Assembly (NCBI GenBank): GCA_019359695.1 | Contig: JAHHGV010000067.1 | Coordinates: 1-34,645 of the forward strand | Origin: Brasilonema angustatum HA4187-MV1 | GTDB lineage: Bacteria; Cyanobacteriota; Cyanobacteriia; Cyanobacteriales; Nostocaceae | Direction of reading: 5' to 3' | DNA: 34,645 nt | Shown here: positions 15,438-23,631 of the stretch, piece by piece | Layout of the letters: each line of letters opens with the position of its first letter | How positions within the stretch are numbered: position 1 is the first letter of the stretch | The notes under the pieces: model-generated | What the model saw: the letters and a program-made list of their open reading frames with translations, nothing else | Told to the model about the DNA's origin: nothing | The model's database searches: none | Position numbers and translations under genes: made by a program

Positions 15438-16583
15438 CTATGCTCTTAGCTTTTCTTTGTCAAGCATCATTTTTTTAGCCATGTGAGAAAAGCTACCATA
15501 CTTATAATAAGCTGCACAAGCACCTTCAGAAGAAACCATGCAAGTTCCAATCGGTGTTTCTGGAGTACAAGCTGTACCAAAGACCTTACACTGCCAAGGT
15601 TTCAACACTCCTTTGAGGATTTCTCCACAAAGACACGCTTTATGGTCAGCAACTTTGCGGTTGGGAAGGGTAAATTTTAATTCTGCATCAAATTGAGCAT
15701 ATTGGGCACGGATTTTTAATCCAGACTTGGGAATCTCGCCTAAACCGCGCCACTCAAAACTTTCTCGCTGTTCAAAGACTTGATTTATGGCGGCGATCGC
15801 CACCTGATTTCCTGTCTTCTCTACCAATCGGTTATATTGATTTTCAACTTCACAACGATTTTCTACAATCTGTTGCAACACCATCCAAATGGATTGGATA
15901 ATATCTAAAGGTTCAAAGCCAGAAACCACAATGGGTTTTTGATATTGTTGAGAAATAAACTCATAGGGGTCACTGCCAATCACCATACTGACATGACCCG
16001 GACCAATAAATCCATCAAGTTGTAAATCCGGATTATCTAAAAGTGCTTTGAGGGCAGGAATCACGAGGACGTGATTAGAAAACATACTGAAATTCTGAAT
16101 TTTTTCAGATGCTGCTTGCAAGATAGTCAAAGCAGTGCTGGGGGCAGTTGTTTCAAAGCCCAAGGCGAAGAAGACAACTTCTTTCTCAGGGTTGTCCTTA
16201 GCAATTTGTAGACTATCGAGGGGAGAGTAAACCATACGAATGTCCGCCCCTTGTGCTTTAGCTTGCAACAAGTTTGTTTGGGAACCAGGAACCCGCATGG
16301 CATCTCCAAAAGTCGTGAAGATAACGTTTTGTTTTAGGGAGATAGAGATAGCATCATCTAGTCTTCCCTTTGGCATCACACATACAGGACAACCTGGACC
16401 ATGAATTAATTCTATTGCCTCAGGTAAAATTTCTTCAATTCCATATTTGAAAATAGAATGAGTGTGACCACCACAGACTTCCATTATTTTGATAGGCTTT
16501 TTGAGCCGTTGAGATAATTTTTCAATGGCGCGGAATAAAGCATCAGCTTTTTTAGGTTCTCGAAATTCATCAACGTATTTCAT
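15438..16583 (-). CDS. hypD: Hydrogenase Fe(CN)2CO cofactor assembly protein HypD
   Basis: A 381-aa [4Fe-4S] scaffold that, with HypC, builds the Fe(CN)2CO unit of the [NiFe] site. Diagnostic motifs are MEVCGGHTH (residues about 34-42), IHGPGCPVCV (about 60-69), TTFGDAMRVPG and GFETTAPSTA. C-terminal cysteines that ligate the cluster and form the redox-active thiols lie in KACLCGEILKG, KVFGTACTPETPIGTC and SSEGACAAYY. The length is normal. It lies 105 bp after hypC, a gap containing a strong hairpin, and is followed closely by the tautomerase-like gene. Confidence 0.97.
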   Translation of the reverse strand: MKYVDEFREPKKADALFRAIEKLSQRLKKPIKIMEVCGGHTHSIFKYGIEEILPEAIELIHGPGCPVCVMPKGRLDDAISISLKQNVIFTTFGDAMRVPGSQTNLLQAKAQGADIRMVYSPLDSLQIAKDNPEKEVVFFALGFETTAPSTALTILQAASEKIQNFSMFSNHVLVIPALKALLDNPDLQLDGFIGPGHVSMVIGSDPYEFISQQYQKPIVVSGFEPLDIIQSIWMVLQQIVENRCEVENQYNRLVEKTGNQVAIAAINQVFEQRESFEWRGLGEIPKSGLKIRAQYAQFDAELKFTLPNRKVADHKACLCGEILKGVLKPWQCKVFGTACTPETPIGTCMVSSEGACAAYYKYGSFSHMAKKMMLDKEKLRA

Positions 16584-16615
16584 ATTAAAATTATAAGAAA
16601 AATTTGATTGCGTTT

Positions 16616-16657
16616 AGATCCCCGACTTCGCAAAAGTTGTCGGGGATCTTGTTTTTT
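16616..16657 (+). terminator. Strong hairpin with T-tract on the plus strand, between hypC and hypD
   Basis: AGATCCCCGAC (16616-16626) pairs perfectly with 16639-16649, followed by TGTTTTTT. Terminator geometry exists only for plus-strand transcription, i.e. antisense to the hyp operon. In the hyp mRNA it would be a plain 11-bp stem-loop that could tune hypC/hypD stability. GATCCCCGAC...GTCGGGGATC stems are also multicopy repeats in cyanobacteria. Confidence 0.55.
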
Positions 16658-16688
16658 CACGAACGTGAGTACGTGCCCGTAGGGCTTA

Positions 16689-16961
16689 TCATTTAGGACT
16701 GCTATATGAATCCATTGCTACTGCTTCTGCTAATTCTTCCAAGAGTTGCAGTGTTTCCATAGCTTCTTTTTCATTAATTCGGTTCATCGCAAAGCCAACA
16801 TGAACTAGCACCCAATCACCTACACATGATTCCACTGAATGTTGTTCATCAACGATACAAGCAATATTGACTTGACGCTTAACACCACCAACATTGACAA
16901 TAGCTAATTTTTGTTTCACGTCAGTGATTTCTATAATTTTACCTGGAATTCCTAAACACAT
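16689..16961 (-). CDS. hypC: Hydrogenase assembly chaperone HypC
   Basis: A 90-aa HypC/HupF-family chaperone. It holds the iron cofactor with HypD and then binds the immature large subunit. The start MCLGIPGKI gives the essential Cys2 of the MCxGIPG motif. VGDWVLVHVGFAMNRI is the conserved second half of the OB-fold. The C-terminus is about 10 residues longer than minimal HypC, ending in SYSSPK. It lies 81 bp after hypF. Confidence 0.97.
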   Translation of the reverse strand: MCLGIPGKIIEITDVKQKLAIVNVGGVKRQVNIACIVDEQHSVESCVGDWVLVHVGFAMNRINEKEAMETLQLLEELAEAVAMDSYSSPK

Positions 16962-17042
16962 TTTATTTTTTCTGCTTTTGTGATACTTCTTGAAGAAAAA
17001 TTCTTACTTTCTGCTAAAAAAATTACGAATGACAATCAGTAA

Positions 17043-19472
17043 CTATTGACTCATTAGTTGAGCAGCTGCAATCATAGCTTGTCCTAGTGATAAACCACCA
17101 TCATTAGCTGGAACTAAACTATGAGTAAGTACATTTATCCCTAATGTTTGTAAGCCTTGAGTAACTTGCTCTAACAGAATGCAATTTTGAAAAACTCCTC
17201 CTGTTAAGACAACCTGATGAATGTCATTTTTTTGACGCAAGTTATCAACCATTTCTACAATACTATGAGCCAAGCTTGTATGAAATTTAGCAGCGATAAC
17301 TGCTTGAGGAGTCTGCTGCTGTAAATCATTCAGCAAAGCTTGCCACATTGGATATGAATCTATATAATAAATATTATCTAAAAAATAAAATTGAAAATTA
17401 TAATTTAAATATTCTTTATTATTTAATAAATTCGTATTAGCCAAAGCTTCCATTTCAATTGCTGCTTGTCCTTCATAGCTACATTGTTCTCGGCAGATAC
17501 CAATTGCACCCGCAACAGCATCAAATAAACGCCCTACTGATGAAGTAAGAGGAGCGTTAATGCCTTTTTCGACAAGCTGATTGAGAAGTTTCAGTGGCTT
17601 TTGTTCAAGAAATTCTAAAATATCTAATTTTTTGTATTTTTGTTTTAAATCTTCATAATTAAAGGCAGATATTAACTGGGCATAGGTATTACGCCAAGGT
17701 TCTCTCATTGCTTGTGTTCCGCCAATCATTGGTACTGGCTTAAATGTTGCCAATCTCTTAAAATGGCGATAATCTGCTAACAGAAATTCTCCGCCCCAGA
17801 GTGTTCCGTCTTCACCATAACCCAATCCATCTAATGCAATACCTAAAACAGGTGGTGAATTAATATGTATGTCATTTTCTGCCATGCAAGCAGCAATATG
17901 AGCATGATGATGTTGGATGTGAAATAGGGGCACGGCTGTGCCGTGTCCGTACTGATTGTGTGCAAGTTCTTTTCCAAGTTTTGTTGATATATATTCCGGG
18001 TGTAAATCAACAGCGATCGCTTCAGGTTGATGCTCAAATAAATTTAAGTAGAGATTGAGCGTATCTTGATAGGATTTTAAAGTCGCTGTACTTTCTAAAT
18101 CTCCTATATGTTGAGATAGAATTGCTTTCCCATCTCGCAATAAACAAAAAGTATTCTTTAGCTGACTGCCCATTGCTAAAATGTGAGGAGCACTTTCAAA
18201 TCCAGATGGTAAATTAATAGATGTTGGTGCGTATCCTCTAGCACGACGAATTGTTAACACTTTTTCACCAACAACCCTCACCACCGAATCATCAACTCGG
18301 TTTACAATCTCCCGATTGTGCAGAAGAAAATAATCCGCAATTTTTCCTAACTTCTCACGCGCTTCGACATTATCAATACATTGCGGTTCATCAGAAAGAT
18401 TACCACTTGTGAAAACAATCGGGCGATTCATCCGCCTCAGAATGAGGTGGTGTAAGGGGGTGTAAGGTAGTATGAAACCCAAAGTGTTTTGCCCTGGTGC
18501 AACTGAAGGCGCAATTTGATTTTGAATTTTGGATTTTGGATTTTGAATTTTGAATTCTATCCTCCCACTTCCCCTTTCTTCTTCATCGTCTCCAGCTTTC
18601 GCCTGAATCAACACAACAGGCGCGGCGGGACTTTCTAATAATTCTCTTTCTTTGGCGCTGGGGGTGCAGTACTCTTCAATAACTGATATGTCTCGCGCCA
18701 TTAAAGCAAAAGGCTTTTGATTGCGCTGTTTACGGCTGCGTAATTTTTGCACAGCCGTTTCCTGAGTGGCGTCGCAAGCTAGATGAAATCCACCTAACCC
18801 TTTAATAGCAACAATCTCGCCTTTTTGTAATAAGGTACAAACGGCATCAACATCGTCAAGCATAGAAAACATATAAGATGTAATTGGTTGATTATCTGAA
18901 CGTTCTAACCAGGCTTTAGGACCGCAAATTTGACACGCTACGGGTTGGGCGTGAAAGCGACGGTTTTCAACATCGTTGTATTCCCAACGACACTCTGCAC
19001 ACATAGCAAAAGCAGCCATACTTGTGTTGTCGCGATCATAAGGTATGGCGCGAATGATACTTAGGCGAGGACCGCAATGAGTACAGTTCGTGAAGGGATA
19101 ACGATACCAGCGGTTGAGGGGATCAAAAATTTCCGCTTTACATTTCGGACAAGTCGCAGCATCCGCAGGAATTTCTGTTTTCACTGCGCTGCTGACACTG
19201 TCAGAAATGACAAAATCTTGAAAGGTAGATTCGCCTTCATAACGCTTGCGCGTTACTTCATCAATTCTCGCTAATGGCGGACACTCTTTCTGTAATTTTT
19301 GAACAAATTTTTCTATAGATTCTTCACAGCCAGATACCCTAATGAGGACACCTTGACCGTCATTACAAACTTCGCCTTGCAACCCGTATGCTTTTGCAAG
19401 TCTATATACAGTGGGGCGGAATCCCACTCCTTGAACGATACCGCGAACCCTGATGATTTCTTCAGTAGACAT
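17043..19472 (-). CDS. hypF: Carbamoyltransferase HypF with two repeat-derived insertions
   Basis: An 809-aa enzyme that uses carbamoyl phosphate and ATP to carbamoylate HypE, the first step of CN ligand synthesis. Domain order is canonical: acylphosphatase (1-92, GIVQGVGFRP), zinc fingers (about 108-185, CPKC, CTHC, CAEC, CQIC), YrdC-like (about 200-390), then Kae1-like (HHHAHIAACMAE and GGVFQNCILLEQ). It is longer than the roughly 770-780 aa usual for the family. One extra stretch is FKIQNPKSKIQNQ at residues about 306-318, encoded by a seven-base tandem repeat. Another is around NQYGHGTAVPL (about 500-511), encoded by a GGCACGGC-type palindrome just before HHHAH. Both appear to be in-frame repeat insertions into surface loops. 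It is probably functional because all core motifs remain. Confidence 0.95.
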   Translation of the reverse strand: MSTEEIIRVRGIVQGVGFRPTVYRLAKAYGLQGEVCNDGQGVLIRVSGCEESIEKFVQKLQKECPPLARIDEVTRKRYEGESTFQDFVISDSVSSAVKTEIPADAATCPKCKAEIFDPLNRWYRYPFTNCTHCGPRLSIIRAIPYDRDNTSMAAFAMCAECRWEYNDVENRRFHAQPVACQICGPKAWLERSDNQPITSYMFSMLDDVDAVCTLLQKGEIVAIKGLGGFHLACDATQETAVQKLRSRKQRNQKPFALMARDISVIEEYCTPSAKERELLESPAAPVVLIQAKAGDDEEERGSGRIEFKIQNPKSKIQNQIAPSVAPGQNTLGFILPYTPLHHLILRRMNRPIVFTSGNLSDEPQCIDNVEAREKLGKIADYFLLHNREIVNRVDDSVVRVVGEKVLTIRRARGYAPTSINLPSGFESAPHILAMGSQLKNTFCLLRDGKAILSQHIGDLESTATLKSYQDTLNLYLNLFEHQPEAIAVDLHPEYISTKLGKELAHNQYGHGTAVPLFHIQHHHAHIAACMAENDIHINSPPVLGIALDGLGYGEDGTLWGGEFLLADYRHFKRLATFKPVPMIGGTQAMREPWRNTYAQLISAFNYEDLKQKYKKLDILEFLEQKPLKLLNQLVEKGINAPLTSSVGRLFDAVAGAIGICREQCSYEGQAAIEMEALANTNLLNNKEYLNYNFQFYFLDNIYYIDSYPMWQALLNDLQQQTPQAVIAAKFHTSLAHSIVEMVDNLRQKNDIHQVVLTGGVFQNCILLEQVTQGLQTLGINVLTHSLVPANDGGLSLGQAMIAAAQLMSQ
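18521..18555. repeat. Heptamer tandem repeat TTTGRAT x5 inside hypF
   Basis: Units TTTGAAT, TTTGGAT, TTTGGAT, TTTGAAT, TTTGAAT run head to tail, preceded by an imperfect ATTTGAT. The repeat is coding. Because 7 is not a multiple of 3, gain or loss of one unit shifts the hypF frame. Confidence 0.9.
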
Positions 19473-19505
19473 GATATTTGAACTAATTACGTAGATGCTA
19501 AAGAC

Positions 19506-19540
19506 AGAACTCAGAACTCAGAACTCAGAACTCAGAATAC
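19506..19540. repeat. Heptamer tandem repeat AGAACTC x4 plus AGAATAC
   Basis: A 35-bp STRR in the 203-bp gap between the NHL gene and hypF, close upstream of hypF. No other feature or promoter is obvious in that gap. Confidence 0.9.
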
Positions 19541-19675
19541 AGAACGGGCTGCGCCCTTGCACTCTACAGAATACAAAACGATTTCTTATCTTTAAACGAA
19601 GGCCTTGTACAATCTATTTACAGACTGTGTAACTGAATTAACACTGAGTTATGTAAACTTATTTTGTGTTCTGAT

Positions 19676-20905
19676 TCAAGAGTTGCTTAGTTCTTTGGTA
19701 GTTATCTTCCAAAGTAAAACTCGGTTATTTCCGGAATCTGCTATGACCGCAGTATTTCCACACACTTTAATTCCATAAGACCAATTCAAGCTATCTCGTT
19801 TGGCTAACCCAAAATCACGATTTTCACCTTTACTTTGAAAATCTCTTTGTCCAGCAAGTGCATGACTTTCGCTTCCGTGCAAAGACAAAATTGATTCTGG
19901 CTTTTTCCAGCCTAATAGCCTTGAATTAGCTGTATCGCTAACAAGTAACCACTCACCAGCAGCAGTGACACCATAAGGCATACTCAAACTATAAGCACTA
20001 GGAAAATAAACTCCTTGATTGATTTCAACTGAATCAAAAGTTTTTTGTCCTAAAACTACTGCACAAGGGGCATTGTTTTCTGTTGGAATTCCCTGCCAAA
20101 TCATCACACGGTTATTACCCGCATCAGTGACAACTAAATTTTCTTCCCAAACAGTGATGTCATGACACCAACGCATACTCGATGCTGAAGCAGTATCACC
20201 GCCATTTTCATCACGGGAGATCATATGGTGTTGTCCCAAGACAACATCAGCAGGCTGACCATTTTCTTGTGGTAATTGATGCCAAATTAAAACTCGGCGA
20301 TTGCCTGTGTCCGCAACAAATAGCTTTCCTTGATGATAGAAAACTCCATAGCACCAGTTGAGAGTATTGGCTGCTGCTTGTTGAGTTCCTCTGTTTGGTT
20401 CGTTGTCAGTGAAATGAGTTTGACCTAATACTAAATCGGCTGGAACATTGCTATCTTCTGGCAATTTTTTCCAAATCAAAACGCGATGATTCCAAGCATC
20501 TGCAACTGCTAAACCTTCACCACAAGCACAAATTCCAGTTGGTACACTGAGTGTTGTCCTTCCCGGACTACCTTTGGCATTTTGTCCTTCATGGTTAAAG
20601 TCTGGTTGTCCAATCACCCAATCAGCAGGTTGACTATCTTGAGTGGGAACATTCCGCCATCCTAATAAACGATGATGTCCTGTATCTGATACCCACAATG
20701 GTCCAGTTTCAGATATCAAACAAGCACCACGAGGACCAAACATTTCTCTACTGCTGGGTAAGACAGGTGTTGCTAGTTCACCCACATCAAGAGTCGTTCC
20801 TAAAATAACTTCTGCACCTTGAGGCAAAAAAGGTGAAAGTTGGGAAACTTTTGCCGCTTCTGTTGCATCTTTAGGTGTAAGAGTCATTTTACTTGCTGTG
20901 TTCAT
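19676..20905 (-). CDS. NHL-repeat beta-propeller protein of the extended hyp operon
   Basis: A 409-aa protein with six NHL/YWTD-like blades. Each has a V/S-D-(T/A)-x-N/H-x-R-(V/L)-L-x-W signature: WVSDTGHHRLLGWRNVP, VADAWNHRVLIWKKLP, VADTGNRRVLIWHQLP, VTDAGNNRVMIWQGIP, VSDTANSRLLGWKKP and IADSGNNRVLLWK. Between blades a VLGQxxF element recurs. It has no signal peptide, so it is probably cytoplasmic and a protein-interaction scaffold. In Nostoc PCC 7120 an NHL gene (alr0693, as I recall) lies directly upstream of hypF, and the accessory genes were proposed to aid HupS maturation; that role is unproven. An internal ATG at 20887 is an alternative start. Confidence 0.85.
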   Translation of the reverse strand: MNTASKMTLTPKDATEAAKVSQLSPFLPQGAEVILGTTLDVGELATPVLPSSREMFGPRGACLISETGPLWVSDTGHHRLLGWRNVPTQDSQPADWVIGQPDFNHEGQNAKGSPGRTTLSVPTGICACGEGLAVADAWNHRVLIWKKLPEDSNVPADLVLGQTHFTDNEPNRGTQQAAANTLNWCYGVFYHQGKLFVADTGNRRVLIWHQLPQENGQPADVVLGQHHMISRDENGGDTASASSMRWCHDITVWEENLVVTDAGNNRVMIWQGIPTENNAPCAVVLGQKTFDSVEINQGVYFPSAYSLSMPYGVTAAGEWLLVSDTANSRLLGWKKPESILSLHGSESHALAGQRDFQSKGENRDFGLAKRDSLNWSYGIKVCGNTAVIADSGNNRVLLWKITTKELSNS

Positions 20906-21206
20906 CGGTTATTTTGGAATAAACAAATGCCGCTTTTTTCAGTGATCACTTACCAGTTTTCAGTTAGCAGTGTCGTTTTCCGTTGAGTTCCAAACAGGTA
21001 TCAGTTAAGAGTTAGGACTTATCAGTGTCGTGTCCCGTTGTTCACTGTTTGAAACCCCTCAAAAAAATTTTAGATTAGAAGTAATTACTGAGTTGAAATT
21101 TGTTTGCGTGCTCAGCCGTTTAGAACTAAACTTCCGGGCTAATAATAGCCTCAGTTAATTTTAAGAGACGGAAAACTTTATAATTTTTTAGCTTTCTGTC
21201 TGAGAT
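20906..21206. other. Intergenic region within the accessory part of the hyp operon
   Basis: No gene is seen. CAGTGTCGTTTTCCGTTG (about 20969) and CAGTGTCGTGTCCCGTTG (about 21024) are near-identical direct repeats roughly 55 bp apart. They may be two copies of a small dispersed repeat. A secondary promoter for the NHL gene cannot be excluded but none is clear. Confidence 0.4.
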
Positions 21207-21431
21207 TTACTTCATCTTGAGTTCTTTATGTAGAAATGGCATTAAGATACCAGTCAAAAAGCTAGAGACAGTAACTGGTATCCAAAGGCTAACTTGAGTT
21301 TGTGCAAGCAAAAACAACAACGATGCACTTATACTAATACCAATTGCAGTTTGCTTGACAAAATTCATGGGGTCGCGCAGTAGCTTTCCCTTAAAAAATA
21401 GCCTAGCGCTGAACCATCCTATTTCTAACAT
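21207..21431 (-). CDS. Small membrane protein, 74 aa, hyp-operon accessory
   Basis: Two predicted membrane helices, residues about 28-45 (TAIGISISASLLFLLAQ) and about 48-66 (LWIPVTVSSFLTGILMPF), with a basic N-terminal region and the tail HKELKMK. The start is firm: AGGAGGA lies 4 bases before the ATG at 21429-21431. Only 8 bases separate it from the preceding membrane-protein gene. Small membrane genes are known upstream of hyp in Nostoc PCC 7120 (asr0689 and asr0690, from memory), and this may be one of their counterparts. No biochemical role is known to me. Confidence 0.8.
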   Translation of the reverse strand: MLEIGWFSARLFFKGKLLRDPMNFVKQTAIGISISASLLFLLAQTQVSLWIPVTVSSFLTGILMPFLHKELKMK

Positions 21432-21439
21432 GATTCCTC

Positions 21440-21706
21440 CTAAAAATTTTTCAACGCATTCAAGACTATTAGCCCTAAGATTATTCCAGGAATGACGCCA
21501 GCCGGACCAAAGAATCCACCAAGTAGTGCAGCTAACTCATAGCCTAAATCTTCTTTGGCTAAAATGATTCCGCCAATTGCACCGCCAATCATAGATAAGG
21601 CTGTTGCTACTAAAAACCACACAAATCCCGTCATCAGATTTAAGTCGCCAGCGATTAAGCTTGTGAAAAAATCTTTTAAAATAGGATTTGTCAAAAGGTC
21701 TGTCAT
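21440..21706 (-). CDS. Small Gly-rich membrane protein, 88 aa, hyp-operon accessory
   Basis: The ATG at 21706 is chosen over a GTG at 21721 because AGGAG (minus strand, 21713-21717) is correctly spaced from it. There are two long hydrophobic segments, about 22-50 (TGFVWFLVATALSMIGGAIG) and about 58-85 (ALLGGFFGPAGVIPGIILGL), the second dense in Gly with FFGPAG and GVIPG. The compact Gly-packed two-helix hairpin resembles small membrane scaffolds. It lies 53 bp after the TPR gene and 8 bp before the next small membrane gene, so they are cotranscribed. Confidence 0.8.
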   Translation of the reverse strand: MTDLLTNPILKDFFTSLIAGDLNLMTGFVWFLVATALSMIGGAIGGIILAKEDLGYELAALLGGFFGPAGVIPGIILGLIVLNALKNF

Positions 21707-21759
21707 TCTTATCTCCTGCACGAAAATTGTTAGTTGTTATTTTTTTAAACTACCAACTA

Positions 21760-22731
21760 CTAACCATTATCGATTTCTGTCTCAACTTCTTGCAGTACCT
21801 GTGCTACAATTTGGGATTGTTCTATTTGTCCATGTTGAGTAAAAATTTCCCAAGCTTCTTGATAATAGGCACGCGCTTGCAAGAGATTTTTGAGATTTCC
21901 AGCTTCTGGTTTCTCTGAGTCGTCTGGTAAGTTCAATAAGGCGTTGGCTTTGTTAGAAATTGTGTTGGCGTATTCTAAGGGTGTGTCTTTAGGGTTACGC
22001 ACTTTTAACGCTTCCTCATAAGCGGTGATCGCCCGCACAACATTCTCCAAAGGATGCGAACTCGGTAGATATTGCAAAGCGTTGCCCAGATTATTCTGCA
22101 ACATCGCATATTCCCTGGGATGGCTGATTAACTCAATATGCTTCAGCGCCTCCTCAAATGTCTGCACTGCTAAGCCTTGACGCAGGTATTCTGTTTGTGT
22201 TGTCAAAGGCGTCGAGAGGTAAGCAATTGCAATATTGTTGTGTAAAATCGCATATTCCTGCGGGTACTTCTGCCAGGTAAACACCTGCAAAGCTTTCTGA
22301 TAAGCCTGGATGCTATCTGTCACCCGCGCTAAATTAAATGGCACAAGTGACTGCAACACTAACCCAAAATTCATTTGGGTTTCTGCTACTTCCACGGGTG
22401 TTGCAAGCTGTTGTATAACAGGTAGGGCTTCATCTAATCGTTGTTTCGCTTCTAATAACAGTTGTTCCCCAACATCGGGAATAGCCTTCAAAGCAAGTGC
22501 CATTCCTACCTTTGCCCTAGCTTGCCAAAGTAAATTATCCTCACCACATAAATCATACGCTTGGTGACATAGCGAAACTGCATTCCATAAATCTTGGGCA
22601 GTTTTCGGCTTTTTTTGAAAGCCTTGCGCCATTTCAATCAGCATCTCAATTTTTTCTTGTGTCGTTGCGGGCGTTGAGGCTATGATATCCATTGCCGCCT
22701 TCACCGCAGAATCTGTCATGCTGAGGGTCAT
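21760..22731 (-). CDS. Tetratricopeptide-repeat protein, first gene of the extended hyp operon
   Basis: The product is 323 aa from ATG 22731, which has AGGAAG (22738-22743) six bases upstream. The frame stays open to 22806 but without a comparable site. The protein is all helical, with TPR-like units such as ARVTDSIQAYQKALQVF, QTFEEALKHIE, YAMLQNNLGNALQYLP, AITAYEEALKVRNPKDTPLEY and ARAYYQEAWEIF. It is probably a cytoplasmic protein-protein adaptor. A TPR gene of similar kind (alr0691, from memory) is in the extended hyp operon of Nostoc PCC 7120. It faces hupS across a 0.9-kb regulatory region. Confidence 0.85.
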   Translation of the reverse strand: MTLSMTDSAVKAAMDIIASTPATTQEKIEMLIEMAQGFQKKPKTAQDLWNAVSLCHQAYDLCGEDNLLWQARAKVGMALALKAIPDVGEQLLLEAKQRLDEALPVIQQLATPVEVAETQMNFGLVLQSLVPFNLARVTDSIQAYQKALQVFTWQKYPQEYAILHNNIAIAYLSTPLTTQTEYLRQGLAVQTFEEALKHIELISHPREYAMLQNNLGNALQYLPSSHPLENVVRAITAYEEALKVRNPKDTPLEYANTISNKANALLNLPDDSEKPEAGNLKNLLQARAYYQEAWEIFTQHGQIEQSQIVAQVLQEVETEIDNG

Positions 22732-23505
22732 TACCATCTTCCTATAGCAGGTTGGACAATTGAGTCTTTCAAGTTCGCACACCTTTAAGATGCATATTTC
22801 TTGCATCTTTGGGTTGTACCAACCAAGCTTGTTTACGCAGATAATGAGTTGTGTCTTGGTAAATCCCCTCTTTTAAAATTAGGCGCTTGAGTTCCCTTTT
22901 AGTCAGAGGCTTGAAGATATAGCAACGGACAGGAAGCTTAGGACAACAATAAATTCACAATATACGCGCTTTGAAGGTGTCTACCGTCGACTTGTCCTAA
23001 CGGGTTTGGCGACTGCTATAAAAGGGATAGAGCTATATTAAGCGTTTAGTATTTTGGCTAAAAAACCGATAAATACTCCTTGAATTAATTAAGTCTATTC
23101 TCTTTTAAGATAAAACATTTCTGTTGAAAAAAGTATATTTTTTTGTTTGATTTAGATAAAAATATCTTAACTTATATTTATATTCACTTTATACTTTAAT
23201 AGGAATCCGCTTTGGTTTATGAACTTACTAGTTGAGGTAGGGAATGCTTAACTTCTAAGGCTTAACTCTTAACATACACTGTACTGAGTTCTGTTAAAAA
23301 TTCAAATAGAAATCCTAAAATTTTCATTTGTTTCCAAAAAATTCTTTGAGATAACAGATTTTTTAATTATTTCCCTAAAAAAAACTAAGATTATCTTAAC
23401 AGAATCTAGCTGTTATTTTATCTATCATTGTTCTCAAAAAAAGTTATAGGTTAACTGTTTTATCAAAATTAGACTAAATTTCGTTTCAAAATGTCTAAAT
23501 CTTTC

Positions 23506-23520
23506 TGTGAAAGATAAACA
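23506..23520 (+). promoter_or_regulatory. NtcA-type site TGT-N9-ACA upstream of hupS
   Basis: TGTGAAAGATAAACA fits the TGT-N9/10-ACA form reported for NtcA control of hupSL in Anabaena variabilis. It lies 21 bases before a TATAAA box, the spacing of class II NtcA-activated promoters, and 111 bases before the hupS start. It was found by eye in AT-rich DNA, so a chance match is possible. Confidence 0.5.
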
Positions 23521-23541
23521 ATAGAATTAAAAAATACATGA

Positions 23542-23547
23542 TATAAA
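23542..23547 (+). promoter_or_regulatory. Candidate -10 box of hupSL
   Basis: TATAAA lies 21 bases downstream of the TGT-N9-ACA motif. It would place the transcription start near 23555 with a leader of roughly 75 bases. The last base departs from the TAN3T form of NtcA promoters. Confidence 0.4.
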
Positions 23548-23631
23548 AAATAAAGAATGAAAAACAGTTGAGACGCGACAATAACGTCACCTGAATCATG
23601 CAGGCTAAACAATAGAAAAAAAAGATAGCTG

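Larger units (their letters stand above)
22732..23631. promoter_or_regulatory. Divergent hyp / hupSL regulatory region
   Basis: Nine hundred bases without a credible gene, very AT-rich from about 23040 onward. It separates the minus-strand hyp operon from plus-strand hupSL, so it must carry both promoters. The hupS-proximal part holds a TGT-N9-ACA motif and a -10-like box (listed separately). On the hyp side GGTGTCTACCGTCGACTTG (about 22976-22994) contains a GTCGAC palindrome of unknown meaning. No GTA-N8-TAC NtcA site was found by eye. Confidence 0.6.
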
